Notes under the pieces: generated by a model
Told to the model about the DNA's origin: nothing
Database searches by the model: none
Seen by the model: only the letters and a program-made list of their open reading frames with translations
Shown: one piece after another, positions 1 through 7,964 of the stretch
How the letters are laid out: every line of letters begins with the position of its first letter
How positions within the stretch are numbered: the stretch's first letter is position 1
Translations under genes and position numbers: made by a program
Origin: Nonomuraea polychroma
GTDB taxonomy: Bacteria > Actinomycetota > Actinomycetes > Streptosporangiales > Streptosporangiaceae
Direction: 5' to 3'
NCBI RefSeq assembly: GCF_004011505.1
Contig: NZ_SAUN01000001.1
Location: 5,793,501 to 5,857,500, forward strand
DNA length: 64,000 nt

Positions 1-548
1 GCGCCCGCCGCGACCTCGCCGGACAACAGCGCGGCCGCGACCTCCTGACTGCCCGGGTAGCCGGTGTAGTCGACCTGCCTGGTGTCCGCGCCGAGGCCCT
101 TGGCGATCAGGCCGAACAGCAGGTGGTCGGGCGCCCCCTGCGGCCCGCCGGCCAGCAGCGTCTCTCCCGGCCGGGCGAGCAGATGGGCGCCGAACTCGTC
201 GAAGTCCTTGAAGCGGGAGTCTCCGGGAACGACCACGACCTCCACGTCACCGGCCAGCCTGGACAGCGGGGTGGCGGTGTAGAGCGGCGTCTGGCCGTGG
301 TTCAGCTCGGCGGCGGCCAGTGCGGGCAGGCCGGTCAGGGTGATCTTCGTGCCGGCGCCGGTCTGGTAGCCGGAGGCGCGGGCCGCGCCGGCGAACGCCT
401 GCCCGACCCGGTCCCAGCGGCGGCCGGCCGGGTTGATGGAGAACTCGCTCCGCAGCCCCGGCGCGCCACCGATGAAGCGCTCGGTCCCGCAGCCGGCCGC
501 GCACGCGACCACGCCCAGTCCCCATGCGAAGAACCGCCGACGGCGCAT
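1..548 (-). CDS. Tripartite tricarboxylate transporter substrate-binding lipoprotein (TctC/Bug family), 3' part missing
   Basis: The frame starts at an ATG (548) behind a good ribosome site (AGGAGAGGC) and stays open to the window edge, so the C-terminus is outside. The N-terminus is RRRR followed by a short hydrophobic stretch and a lipobox-like A-C-A-A-G-C, which fits an exported lipoprotein anchored to the membrane. Further in are N-P-A-G-R-R-W-D and G-Y-Q-T-G-A-G, and a later VVVPGDSRFKDFDEF segment, the layout of TctC/Bug periplasmic-type binding proteins that deliver small carboxylates to TctAB permeases. The TctA/TctB genes would be expected downstream, beyond the edge. Family assignment is from pattern recognition and the substrate is unknown. 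Confidence 0.75.
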   Translation of the reverse strand, partial: MRRRRFFAWGLGVVACAAGCGTERFIGGAPGLRSEFSINPAGRRWDRVGQAFAGAARASGYQTGAGTKITLTGLPALAAAELNHGQTPLYTATPLSRLAGDVEVVVVPGDSRFKDFDEFGAHLLARPGETLLAGGPQGAPDHLLFGLIAKGLGADTRQVDYTGYPGSQEVAAALLSGEVAAG

Positions 549-666
549 GTGCCTCTCCTTCGCGTACGCCTCCTTACTCCAAGTTATTCACCCATTACAG
601 AGAGATGCACACGTACGCGTTGAGATCACGCCGGGGACAGAACCCGAAATGTAGCGATTTATTCGC

Positions 667-1473
667 TCAAATAGCCGCTTTTCTCGCGACGCCCGCCATA
701 AGTGACGACGGAAGGGACCAGTCCCCCACCAGTTTGGGTCGGTCAGGACGCCAGTCGACGGCTTGTACGAGCCCCGGCGGCTCCAGCACGAAGTCGCCGA
801 AGAACGCGCGGATCTCGGCAGGCGTGCGATCGCCGCCACCGGCCGGCGCGCCCTGACGACCGCCTCCGGCACGATCCTCCTCCAGCCGCCCTCGCGTGGT
901 GGCGTGGCTGATCACCAGATGGCTGCCCGGCGGCATCCGCTCGCGCAGCGCGGCCACCGCCCGCTGCGGCTGCGCGGAGTCGGGCAGGAAGTGCAGGATC
1001 GACACCAGCAGCACCCCGACCGGCTCGGCCAGGTCGAGGAACCGCCCGGCCTGGGCCAGCACGTCATCGGGGTCCAGCAGGTCGGCCTCGACCACGACGG
1101 CCCTGCCCGAATCCCGAGCTCCGCGGGCTCCGCGGGCTCCGCGGGCTCCGTCGAGCAGGGCGGCGGCGTGGGCGGCCACGACCGGATCGTGGTCGACGTA
1201 GACGACCCGAGCCTCGGGCACGACCTCGTGCGCGCTGCCCTGAGTCGGCAGCCCGCTGCCCAGGTCGAGGAACTGGCGTACCCCGGCGGCGGCCACGTAC
1301 CGAACGGCACGCTGGAGGAAGGCCCGGTTGGCGCGGGCCAGCGGGACCGCCTCCGGGATCAGCTCCGCGAGCTGCTCGATGGCCAGGCGATCGACCGCGT
1401 AGTTGGCCTTCCCGCCGAGCATGTAGTCGTACATGCGTGCGGGATTAGGCCGCTGTTGGTCGAACTGCCGCAC
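667..1473 (-). CDS. SAM-dependent methyltransferase, DUF574/SAV2177-like family
   Basis: The protein of 268 residues starts at a GTG. Its N-terminus (F-D-Q-Q-R-P-N-P-A-R-M-Y-D-Y-M-L-G-G) is the signature of the actinobacterial S-adenosyl methyltransferase family Methyltransf_19, of which Streptomyces and relatives carry dozens of copies. FLDLGSGLPT around residues 88-97 is the SAM-binding loop, and VVYVDHDPVV follows as the acidic strand-2 motif. The substrate of this family is generally not known. A GAR-GAR-GAR-GAR run near the middle is encoded by a 9-bp tandem repeat (about 1120-1150) in a surface loop and may vary between strains. It reads towards the transporter gene and is probably its own transcription unit. 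Confidence 0.88.
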   Translation of the reverse strand: MRQFDQQRPNPARMYDYMLGGKANYAVDRLAIEQLAELIPEAVPLARANRAFLQRAVRYVAAAGVRQFLDLGSGLPTQGSAHEVVPEARVVYVDHDPVVAAHAAALLDGARGARGARGARDSGRAVVVEADLLDPDDVLAQAGRFLDLAEPVGVLLVSILHFLPDSAQPQRAVAALRERMPPGSHLVISHATTRGRLEEDRAGGGRQGAPAGGGDRTPAEIRAFFGDFVLEPPGLVQAVDWRPDRPKLVGDWSLPSSLMAGVARKAAI

Positions 1474-1533
1474 AGTAGTGAATTTATGTCGTTCGAAGCG
1501 GAATAACGAGGTTTGTGGCTGAATTGGAGCCGA

Positions 1534-3354
1534 TTACTCGACCGTTACGCTCTTCGCAAGATTGCGCGGCTTGTCCACGTCGCGGCCGAGCGCGACCGCG
1601 GCATGGTAGGCGAGCAGCTGGAGCGGGATCGTGAGCAGGATCGGGTCGAGCTCGATCTCGTTCTTGGGGATCACGATGACGTCGTCGGCCAGCTTGGCGT
1701 CGGGCTCGCGGTGCCCGACCATGAGGACCTGACCGCCGCGGGCGCGGATCTCGCCGAGCGTGGTGAGGTTCTTGTCGAGCAGCTCGTCGTCGGGGACGAT
1801 CGCGACCGTCGGCATGTCGGGGCCGATCAGCGCGAGCGGGCCGTGCTTGAGCTCGCTGGCCGGGTACGCCTCGGCGTGCACGTAAGAGATCTCCTTGAGC
1901 TTCTGCGCGCCTTCCCTGGCCACCGGGTAACCGCGCACGCGGCCGACGAACATCATGCTCGCGTGCGTCGCGTACTTCTGGGCCAGCTCGGCGATCTTGT
2001 CGCTCTGCGTGAGAATCTCCTCGATCTGCCCCGGCAGCCGGCGCAGCCCCTCCACGATGCGCCGCCCGTCGGCCGGCGACAGGTCGCGCACCCGGCCGAG
2101 GTGCAGGGCGAGCAGCGCGAACGCCACCGAGGTCGAGGTGAACGCCTTGGTCGAGGCCACGGAGACCTCCGGCCCGGCGTGCAGGTAGATGCCGCCGTCC
2201 ACCTCGCGGGCGATGGCGCTGCCGACGGCGTTGACGATGCCGATGACCCGGCCGCCCTTGCGCTTGAGCTCCTGCACGGCGGCGAGCGTGTCATAGGTCT
2301 CGCCCGACTGGCTGATCGCCACGTAGAGAGTGTCGGGGTCGACGACCGGGTTGCGGTAGCGGAACTCGCTGGCCGGCTCGGCGTCGGACGGGATGCGCGC
2401 GAGCTCCTCGATGAGCTGCGCGCCGATCTGCCCCGAGTAGTACGCCGACCCGCAGCCGATGATCTTCACGCGGCGGAAGCCTCGCGTCTCGCGGGCGTCC
2501 ATGTTGAGCCCGCCCAGGTGGGCCACGTGGAAGCGCTCGTCGAGCCGGCCGCTCATCGTCCGGGTGATCGTCTCGGGCTGCTCGGAGATCTCCTTGAGCA
2601 GGTAGTGCTCGTAGCCGCCGGTGTCGTAGTGTCCGGCGTCCCAGTCGACGGTCAGCGGCTCCTTGGCCGTCTCGCGGGCGTCGCTGGCGAAGGTGTGGAA
2701 GCCGTCGGCCTTGAGCACGGCCAGCTCGCCGTCCTCCAGGTGCACGACCTGGCGGGTGTAACGGACGAGGGCGGCCACGTCGGAGGCGGCGAACATCTCC
2801 TTCTCGCCGATGCCGAGCACGATCGGGCTGCCGTTGCGCGCCACGACCACCTCGCCGGGCCGCTCGGCGTCGATGACCGCGATGCCGTACGTGCCGACGA
2901 TGCTCTTGAGGGTCTTCCTGACCGCTTCCTCGAGGGAGTCGTTCTCGTCCACGGCGTGGGCGATCAGGTGGGCGAGCACCTCGGTGTCGGTCTCCGAGGC
3001 GAACTCGACGCCGTCGGCGATCAGCTTGGCGCGCAGATCGCCGGCGTTCTCGATGATGCCGTTGTGCACGACCGCGATGCGCTGGTCGGCCGACAGGTGG
3101 GGGTGGGCGTTCTCGTCGCTGGGCACACCATGCGTGGCCCATCGGGTGTGCCCGATGCCGAGGCCGCCCTTGAACCGCGTGGGCACGACCTTGGCCAGGT
3201 CGGCCACCCGGCCCTTGCACTTGCGTACCTTCAGCCCTTTGTTGGACACCACGATCCCCGCCGAGTCGTAGCCCCGGTACTCAAGCCGTTGCATGCCCTC
3301 CAGCAGGATGGGCGCGGCGTCCTTGGGGCCTACGTAGGCCACGATTCCGCACAT
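1534..3354 (-). CDS. glmS: Glutamine--fructose-6-phosphate aminotransferase (isomerizing)
   Basis: GlmS makes glucosamine-6-phosphate from fructose-6-phosphate and glutamine, the first step to UDP-GlcNAc and peptidoglycan. The 606-residue length is normal. The start M-C-G-I-V-A-Y-V-G places the catalytic Cys2 of the class II glutamine amidotransferase domain, followed by LEYRGYDSAGI. The C-terminal half holds two SIS sugar-isomerase domains, with IIGCGSAYYSG and SQSGETYDTLAA, and ends in the conserved D-K-P-R-N-L-A-K-S-V-T-V-E. The gene lies 12 bp after a small unknown gene on the same strand and is probably co-transcribed with it. I see no glmS ribozyme in the leader, as expected outside Firmicutes. 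Confidence 0.97.
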   Translation of the reverse strand: MCGIVAYVGPKDAAPILLEGMQRLEYRGYDSAGIVVSNKGLKVRKCKGRVADLAKVVPTRFKGGLGIGHTRWATHGVPSDENAHPHLSADQRIAVVHNGIIENAGDLRAKLIADGVEFASETDTEVLAHLIAHAVDENDSLEEAVRKTLKSIVGTYGIAVIDAERPGEVVVARNGSPIVLGIGEKEMFAASDVAALVRYTRQVVHLEDGELAVLKADGFHTFASDARETAKEPLTVDWDAGHYDTGGYEHYLLKEISEQPETITRTMSGRLDERFHVAHLGGLNMDARETRGFRRVKIIGCGSAYYSGQIGAQLIEELARIPSDAEPASEFRYRNPVVDPDTLYVAISQSGETYDTLAAVQELKRKGGRVIGIVNAVGSAIAREVDGGIYLHAGPEVSVASTKAFTSTSVAFALLALHLGRVRDLSPADGRRIVEGLRRLPGQIEEILTQSDKIAELAQKYATHASMMFVGRVRGYPVAREGAQKLKEISYVHAEAYPASELKHGPLALIGPDMPTVAIVPDDELLDKNLTTLGEIRARGGQVLMVGHREPDAKLADDVIVIPKNEIELDPILLTIPLQLLAYHAAVALGRDVDKPRNLAKSVTVE

Positions 3355-3366
3355 CGAGGTCTCCTC

Positions 3367-3654
3367 TTATCCGTAAACAATTCTGCGAAGCTGCCGCAGT
3401 GACAGCTCTGGCGCGGCCACGCGGCGGCCGCGTAACTCGGCGGCGATCCTGGGGAAGATCTCGTCGTTGGTGTGGCCGCGGGCCTTCAACTCGCCGTGGC
3501 GGCGGCGGACGTACTCCTCGGCGGATTCGGAGAAGTACGACAGCACGTCGGCGATCACCCGCGCGGCCTCTCCAGGGCCCAGCGGGCTCGTCCTGGTGAG
3601 GTGCGCGACGAGATCTTCGTAGGGATGTCGTGCCGTGGACACAGAGGAGGACAC
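3367..3654 (-). CDS. Small conserved protein of unknown function upstream of glmS
   Basis: About 95 residues from a GTG at 3654; a second GTG at 3642 is also possible. It is a soluble, helix-rich, charged protein: a middle E-A-A-R-V-I-A-D-V-L-S-Y-F-S-E-S region, R-R-R-H-G-E-L, and a C-terminus S-L-R-Q-L-R-R-I-V-Y-G that looks strongly constrained. I do not recognise a named family. It ends 12 bp before glmS on the same strand, which suggests one transcript. A perfect 24-bp palindrome lies 27 bp upstream of the chosen start and could be an operator for the pair. The open frame extends to 3909, but the extra N-terminal part crosses the palindrome and overlaps the divergent amidase gene, so I reject that longer start. 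Confidence 0.6.
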   Translation of the reverse strand: MSSSVSTARHPYEDLVAHLTRTSPLGPGEAARVIADVLSYFSESAEEYVRRRHGELKARGHTNDEIFPRIAAELRGRRVAAPELSLRQLRRIVYG

Positions 3655-3681
3655 TACGCATCTGGAACGAGACACGCCAAC

Positions 3682-3705
3682 ATCCTGCCCGATATCGGGC
3701 AGGAT
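3682..3705. promoter_or_regulatory. Perfect 24-bp palindrome, candidate operator
   Basis: The arm ATCCTGCCCGAT is followed immediately by its exact reverse complement, giving 24 bp with no mismatch and no spacer. It lies between the start of the small gene before glmS (minus strand, 3654) and the divergent amidase gene (plus strand, 3829), where an operator for either or both would sit. The palindrome is not followed by a T-run, so a terminator is unlikely. The binding protein is unknown. Confidence 0.6.
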
Positions 3706-3828
3706 ATAGCGGCACCACGCGGCGCGAAGCAGAAACCTCATCTGTATCACCTGCCCCGTCTGACACGTCCCTTTCTGGGAACAGTTACGCTGAGTAGTCA
3801 TGTCGTGACGATCTACGGGGGAGATGTC

Positions 3829-6174
3829 ATGCAGATCTTGCTCGCCGCCATCCTTGCCGCCGGTGTGCTCGCCGCGCCCGGGAAGGACCTCGCCTCCGGG
3901 CGGCAGCACGATTTCATGGCCGCCGCGCGCGAATTCGGGGTCCCGGTGAGCGTGCTGCTCGGGGTCTCATACCTCGGGTCCCGCTGGGACACGCACGGAG
4001 GGTCGCCGAGCACCGCCGGCGGCTACGGACCGATGCATCTCGTGGACGCGATCCCCGCGGGCTCCTCCGTGATCGGGGACGCACTGGGAGACGCCCGGGG
4101 GGATGACGCCCGGCCGATGCCGCCGCGCCCGGCCACCGTCCCGCCGTCGACGGCGCTGCGGACCGCCCAGGCGGCGCCACGGACTACCCAGGCGGCGCCA
4201 CGGACCGCCCAGGCGGCGCCACGGACCGCCCAGGCGGCACCGCGGACCGCCCAGGCGGCACCGCGGACCGCCCAGGCGGCGCCGCGGACCACGCTGCCCG
4301 AGGCGGGACGGCTGATCGGCGTGGAGCCCGCCCGGCTGCGGACCGACCCTTCCGCCAACATCCGCGCCGGCGCGGCCCTGCTCGCCTCCTACCAGAACCG
4401 CCCCAGCACCGACCCGTCCGACTGGTACGGCGCGATCGCCCGGTACTCGGGAGCGCAGGACTCGATGGCGGCACGGGAGTTCGCCGACGAGGTGTTCGCG
4501 GTGATCCGGGAGGGGATGCAGCGCCGCACCGACGATGGGCACGTGGTGCGGCTGGACCCCGTGCCGAGCCTGCGCGCCGGCATGGAGAGCAAGTCCTCCG
4601 CCGACGACCCCCAGCCGGCGGAGGGCACCGCCCCACCGGCAGGGATCATCACCCAGGCAGCGGAAGCCACCGCCCCACCGGCGGCGGGCACCACCCAACC
4701 GGCAGCGGACACCGCCCCACCGGCGGCGGGCACCACCCATCCGGCAGAAGTCGGCACCCAGCAGGTAGGAGGCGTCGCCCCGGCCGGCGGCGTCGCCGGT
4801 GCGCAGCCCTCCGCGGAGGGACAGGTCTACGGCGTCGACGGGCAGGCCGTCCCTGGTGAGAACGGCCCGGGTGACGGGCTGCCGTCCACGAACAGCGCCC
4901 CCCTGTCCCAGGGCTGGTATGCCGAGGAGGCGGAGCCGCCGGTCGAAAGGGCCGCGACGACGGAGTGCCCGGCCTCCCTCGCCTGCGAATGGATGCCCGC
5001 CGCCTACCAGCGCTTCGGCAAGAAGAACAACAAGGACTACGGCAACCACGACCGCATGCTCCGCCCCCGGTCGGTCGACTACATCGTCATCCACGACACG
5101 GAAGGCACCTACCAGGGCATCCCCTCCATGATCGGCAACCCGAAGTACGTGAGCTGGCACTACACGATCCGCTCCCGTGACGGACATGTCGCCCAGCACG
5201 TGGCGACAAGGGACATCGCCTGGCATGCGGGCAACTGGGATGTCAACACCCGCTCCATCGGCATCGAGCACGAGGGATACCTGGCGAAGGGAGGAACCTG
5301 GTACACGGAGGCGATGTACCGGGCGTCCGCCAAGCTCGTCCGTTATCTGGCCGACAAGTACGGCATCCCGCTCGACCGCGCCCACATCCTGGGCCACGAC
5401 AACGTCCCGGGCACCACCCCGAAGTCCGTCGCCGGCATGCACGCCGACCCCGGCCCGTACTGGGACTGGGCCCACTACTTCGAGCTGATGGGGAGACCGC
5501 TCACGGCCGTGAAGGGCGGCGACTCCGTCATGATCCGCCCGTCGTACGACTCGAACCGCCCTCGCTTCACCGGCTGCCTGGCCAGCAAGAGCGTCCCGGG
5601 CCTCGCCGCCAAGGCCGGCCAGGACTGCCCGCCGCACGGCGCCAGCACCGTCTGGCTGCATGCCGCGCCGAGCGCGAGCGCTCCGCTGGTCACCGACGTG
5701 GGCAAACACGGAGGCAAGCCCAGCTCGTACAGCGTGTACGACCACGCCGCCCGCGCCTCGACGGGCCAGCGCTTCGCCGTCGCCGAGCGGCGCGGCGACT
5801 GGACGGCCATCTGGTACCTGGGCCAGAAGGCGTGGTTCCACAACCCGGCAGCCAACCCCACCGCCGTCCCGGCCAAGGGCTCGCTGGTCACTCCGCTGAA
5901 GCCCAACACCAAGGTGTACGGTCGCGCATATCCCGAAAAGTCCGCCTATACAGCTGGCATTGCGTCGTATCAGCCCCTGACCCCGCTCCAGTACACGATC
6001 TCCCCCGGGCAGACGTACACGGTGGGCGACACGATCACCGGCTCCTATTACGCCGCCGGCGCGTTCCATCCGTCCAAACATGTCACCACCACCGGCAAGA
6101 CCCGCTACCACCAGATCCAGCTGGGCCATCGGGTGATGTTCGTGATGACGAAAGACGTCCGCCTGATCCCTTGA
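3829..6174 (+). CDS. Large secreted N-acetylmuramoyl-L-alanine amidase (PGRP/Amidase_2) with repeat-rich linkers
   Basis: 781 residues from an ATG at 3829 behind GGGGGAG. A hydrophobic signal-like N-terminus is followed by a possible lysozyme/transglycosylase-like region (about residues 25-230, with A-R-Y-S-G-A-Q-D). That region is interrupted by six perfect or near-perfect RTAQAAP heptads and followed by a Pro/Ala/Thr-rich linker of PPAAGTTQPAADT type. The amidase domain spans about residues 390-560: V-D-Y-I-V-I-H-D-T-E gives the first zinc His, SWHYTIRSRDG and IAWHAGNWD are typical, and ILGHDNVPG then MHADPGPYWDW give the other ligand region. The C-terminal 240 residues look SH3-like and may bind the wall. 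It probably cleaves peptidoglycan stem peptides outside the cell. It stands alone between the divergent palindrome and the tRNA cluster. Confidence 0.88.
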   Translation: MQILLAAILAAGVLAAPGKDLASGRQHDFMAAAREFGVPVSVLLGVSYLGSRWDTHGGSPSTAGGYGPMHLVDAIPAGSSVIGDALGDARGDDARPMPPRPATVPPSTALRTAQAAPRTTQAAPRTAQAAPRTAQAAPRTAQAAPRTAQAAPRTTLPEAGRLIGVEPARLRTDPSANIRAGAALLASYQNRPSTDPSDWYGAIARYSGAQDSMAAREFADEVFAVIREGMQRRTDDGHVVRLDPVPSLRAGMESKSSADDPQPAEGTAPPAGIITQAAEATAPPAAGTTQPAADTAPPAAGTTHPAEVGTQQVGGVAPAGGVAGAQPSAEGQVYGVDGQAVPGENGPGDGLPSTNSAPLSQGWYAEEAEPPVERAATTECPASLACEWMPAAYQRFGKKNNKDYGNHDRMLRPRSVDYIVIHDTEGTYQGIPSMIGNPKYVSWHYTIRSRDGHVAQHVATRDIAWHAGNWDVNTRSIGIEHEGYLAKGGTWYTEAMYRASAKLVRYLADKYGIPLDRAHILGHDNVPGTTPKSVAGMHADPGPYWDWAHYFELMGRPLTAVKGGDSVMIRPSYDSNRPRFTGCLASKSVPGLAAKAGQDCPPHGASTVWLHAAPSASAPLVTDVGKHGGKPSSYSVYDHAARASTGQRFAVAERRGDWTAIWYLGQKAWFHNPAANPTAVPAKGSLVTPLKPNTKVYGRAYPEKSAYTAGIASYQPLTPLQYTISPGQTYTVGDTITGSYYAAGAFHPSKHVTTTGKTRYHQIQLGHRVMFVMTKDVRLIP
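4159..4284 (+). repeat. 21-bp tandem repeat inside the amidase gene (6 units, RTAQAAP)
   Basis: Six head-to-tail 21-bp units encode the heptad RTAQAAP (one reads RTTQAAP); a seventh copy breaks off after RTT. The units differ only at a few third positions, so the array probably grew recently by slippage or unequal crossing-over. It keeps the reading frame and inserts a flexible Pro/Ala spacer into an otherwise folded N-terminal domain. Confidence 0.9.
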
Positions 6175-6265
6175 ATTTCGCCGTGCGAACCTTCGAGTGC
6201 GCACGGGCACTCCGCGGAGACGATATGGTTTTCCCGTGGCCCGGCGCACGTCGCCCGGGGTTCAT

Positions 6266-6337
6266 GCGGAAGTGGCTCAGTGGTAGAGCATCACCTTGCC
6301 AAGGTGAGGGTCGCGGGTTCGAATCCCGTCTTCCGCT
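6266..6337 (+). tRNA. tRNA-Gly (GCC)
   Basis: A 72-nt cloverleaf: acceptor GCGGAAG pairs with CTTCCGC, the D arm is GCTCAGTGGTAGAGC, the anticodon stem TCACC/GGTGA closes the loop TTGCCAA with anticodon GCC, and the T arm is CGGGTTCGAATCCCG. CCA is not encoded. An identical copy lies at 6474-6545. Confidence 0.97.
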
Positions 6338-6352
6338 CGGAGCGAGACTCCT

Positions 6353-6423
6353 GGTGGAGTGGCCGAGAGGCGAGGCAGCGGCCTGCAAAGCCGTCTACAC
6401 GGGTTCAAATCCCGTCTCCACCT
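6353..6423 (+). tRNA. tRNA-Cys (GCA)
   Basis: A 71-nt cloverleaf: acceptor GGTGGAG pairs with CTCCACC, the anticodon loop CTGCAAA gives anticodon GCA, and the T arm is ACGGGTTCAAATCCCGT. CCA is not encoded. It lies 15 bp after tRNA-Gly and is surely on the same transcript. Confidence 0.95.
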
Positions 6424-6473
6424 CGGCGAACGGCGGACCCTCCAGGATCCGCTAAAGTAAAGAGCAACGCCAT

Positions 6474-6545
6474 GCGGAAGTGGCTCAGTGGTAGAGCATC
6501 ACCTTGCCAAGGTGAGGGTCGCGGGTTCGAATCCCGTCTTCCGCT
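6474..6545 (+). tRNA. tRNA-Gly (GCC), second identical copy
   Basis: The 72 nt are identical to 6266-6337, including the loop TTGCCAA with anticodon GCC. The copy points to duplication inside the cluster; the Gly-Cys-Gly-Val order resembles actinobacterial tRNA clusters. Confidence 0.97.
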
Positions 6546-6564
6546 CTGAGTTCTAACTCAATAC

Positions 6565-6639
6565 GGACGATTAGCTCAGCGGGAGAGCGCTTCCCTGACA
6601 CGGAAGAGGTCACTGGTTCAATCCCAGTATCGTCCACCA
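6565..6639 (+). tRNA. tRNA-Val (GAC), CCA encoded
   Basis: Acceptor GGACGAT pairs with ATCGTCC; the anticodon stem CTTCC/GGAAG closes the loop CTGACAC with anticodon GAC; the T arm is CTGGTTCAATCCCAG. Unlike the other three genes it encodes its CCA end (6637-6639). It is the last gene of the cluster and is followed by a terminator-like hairpin. Confidence 0.96.
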
Positions 6640-6644
6640 CCAAA

Positions 6645-6690
6645 GGGCCCCAGCTCACGGCACATGCCGGGAGTCTGGGGCTTCTTGTTG
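6645..6690 (+). terminator. Probable terminator of the tRNA cluster
   Basis: GCCCCAG (6647-6653) and CTGGGGC (6675-6681) form a strong stem around a partly paired loop (ACGGCAcatGCCGG), followed by a short T-rich run (TTCTTGTT). It directly follows the last tRNA, which fits the end of the tRNA transcript. Confidence 0.65.
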
Positions 6691-6791
6691 TTCGAGGTTG
6701 AGCACGTTCCGCTCGGAGGAGGCGACGATGCCACGCACGAGCCACACCCTTCGGTGGGCGCAGCCGCGCCGGAGCTGAGACGCGCCCTGTG

Positions 6792-7214
6792 TCAGTGCGC
6801 GCGGAGAAGGTCGTGGTAGGACAGGTCCTCCGTTGCCTCTGCGGTGTGCTGCGTCGCCTCAAGCAGTTGCCGGCTCAGCGTTTCGTAGAGCCATGCCTTA
6901 TATTCGGGCACGCTCCAGCCGGCATCGCGGGTCAAGCCGAGGAAGGTCTCGTGGCTGTAGAGCACCACCATGATGTCGGTGGCGCGTTGCGGGTCCAGCC
7001 CGGGACGGAGCTGCCCCTGCGTGGCGAGGCCGGCGATCATTTGATTCATGCCGGCCCGGCGGGACTCTGTGACACCGCGCCAGTAGCCATCGATGTCGGG
7101 GTCGGACGCCGCCGCAGTGTTGATGGTGGCGGCGAGCGGGGCGACTCGGGCGTTGATGTCCACGCCGTGTTCGATCGTGAGGGCCAGGGCGCGATGCCCG
7201 TCCGGTGACGTCAA
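6792..7214 (-). pseudogene. TetR-type regulator, C-terminal ligand domain only
   Basis: The frame encodes about 140 residues that match only the C-terminal part of TetR regulators: a helical core with G-Y-W-R-G-V-T-E-S-R-R, the Q-R-A-T-D-I-M-V-V-L-Y-S-H-E segment and a W-S-V-P-E-Y-K-A-W-L-Y-E-T-L end, the common G-W-S-x-x-x-Y-x-x-W-L pattern. The N-terminal DNA-binding helix-turn-helix is absent. Upstream the sequence turns directly into insertion-sequence debris, so an insertion probably cut the gene. The only available start is a TTG. A functional repressor is unlikely. Confidence 0.7.
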
Positions 7215-7366
7215 GGCTCGCGATGCCGGTGGGCCGCTATCAGGGGCTGGGGTTGGTCTGGTCGGCCGCTGCGATCACGGCCACCACGAAACCCTGGACT
7301 TCTCCCAGATCTGTATGCGGCCGGGGAAACTGCCCGAGCTGCCCGCTCGGCTTCCCTGGTATTGAT

Positions 7367-7466
7367 TCAGCGCGGGGGCCGGGAGGCGAGGTAGCGGGGG
7401 ACATGATCGTCACAGCAGGCCCAGCGGGTGCCGGACTTGTCGGCAACGGTGTATTTGGGGTGGTTG
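7367..7466 (-). other. Short Cys/His-rich coding fragment of unknown origin
   Basis: On the minus strand this stretch reads as a sensible protein tail: C-P-N-H-P-K-Y-T-V-A-D, then W-A-C-C-D-D-H-V-P-R-Y-L-A-S and a stop. The Cys/His spacing resembles a small zinc-binding tail. It has no start of its own, and the upstream sequence in this frame is out of frame with the IS1380 remnant. I read it as the end of a gene broken by the insertion and do not recognise the family. Confidence 0.35.
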
Positions 7467-7652
7467 GGGCAAGGCCGCACCGCTCGGCCAGTCGCATCGC
7501 CGGAGCCAGCCCGCCGTAGGAGATCACATGCTCGCCATCGAAGATCGCCTGCGTACGGGCGGCGGCGTGGGAGAATCGCACTTACGAGGTGTCCTTTGAA
7601 ACGGGCGGCTGGAAGCGTGAAGAACTCCCATCCTCCCAGCTCAAAGGGCACC
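7467..7652 (-). mobile_element. IS1380-family remnant (transposase N-terminus plus leader stem-loop)
   Basis: From an ATG at 7581 the minus strand encodes M-R-F-S-H-A-A-A-R-T-Q-A-I-F-D followed by I-S-Y-G-G-L-A-P-A-M-R-L-A-E-R-C-G-L, the characteristic start of IS1380 transposases. After about 38 codons the similarity stops and the rest of the transposase is missing. Just upstream AGGTGTCCTTTGA (7580-7592) and TCAAAGGGCACCT (7640-7652) form a 13-bp stem with one mismatch, in the leader where an IS end would be. It is a dead fragment. Confidence 0.65.
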
Positions 7653-7964
7653 TCACGCTATTTCCCGGGCCTCGCCTCAAGATTCACACAGTGGATCCAG
7701 GCTCAGAGCGTCCCGCAAGAAGCCGGGAACATTGACGTGTCCGCGCCGGAGATGCTCGGGGCTGCCCGATCGTCGGGTGGGTCACGACATAGGCGATGGC
7801 CGAGGGACGGGTCCGCCCTTCGAATCACGACGCCGAAGATCCCTAGACGACAATGCCACACTATGCGAATATGTGTTCGATTAGGGAAGATCGTCAGCGG
7901 AGCCGAGTCCCGCAGTCATGTCGGAGTGCTCGCTTCTCCCCTTCTCCTCCAGAACGGAGTGCCT

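Noticed and set aside
3355..3366. glmS ribozyme
   Set aside because: Only 12 bp separate glmS from the gene before it, so the motif cannot fit.
1513..3402. 629-codon frame opposite glmS
   Set aside because: Antisense shadow of glmS; no ribosome site and no protein-like pattern.
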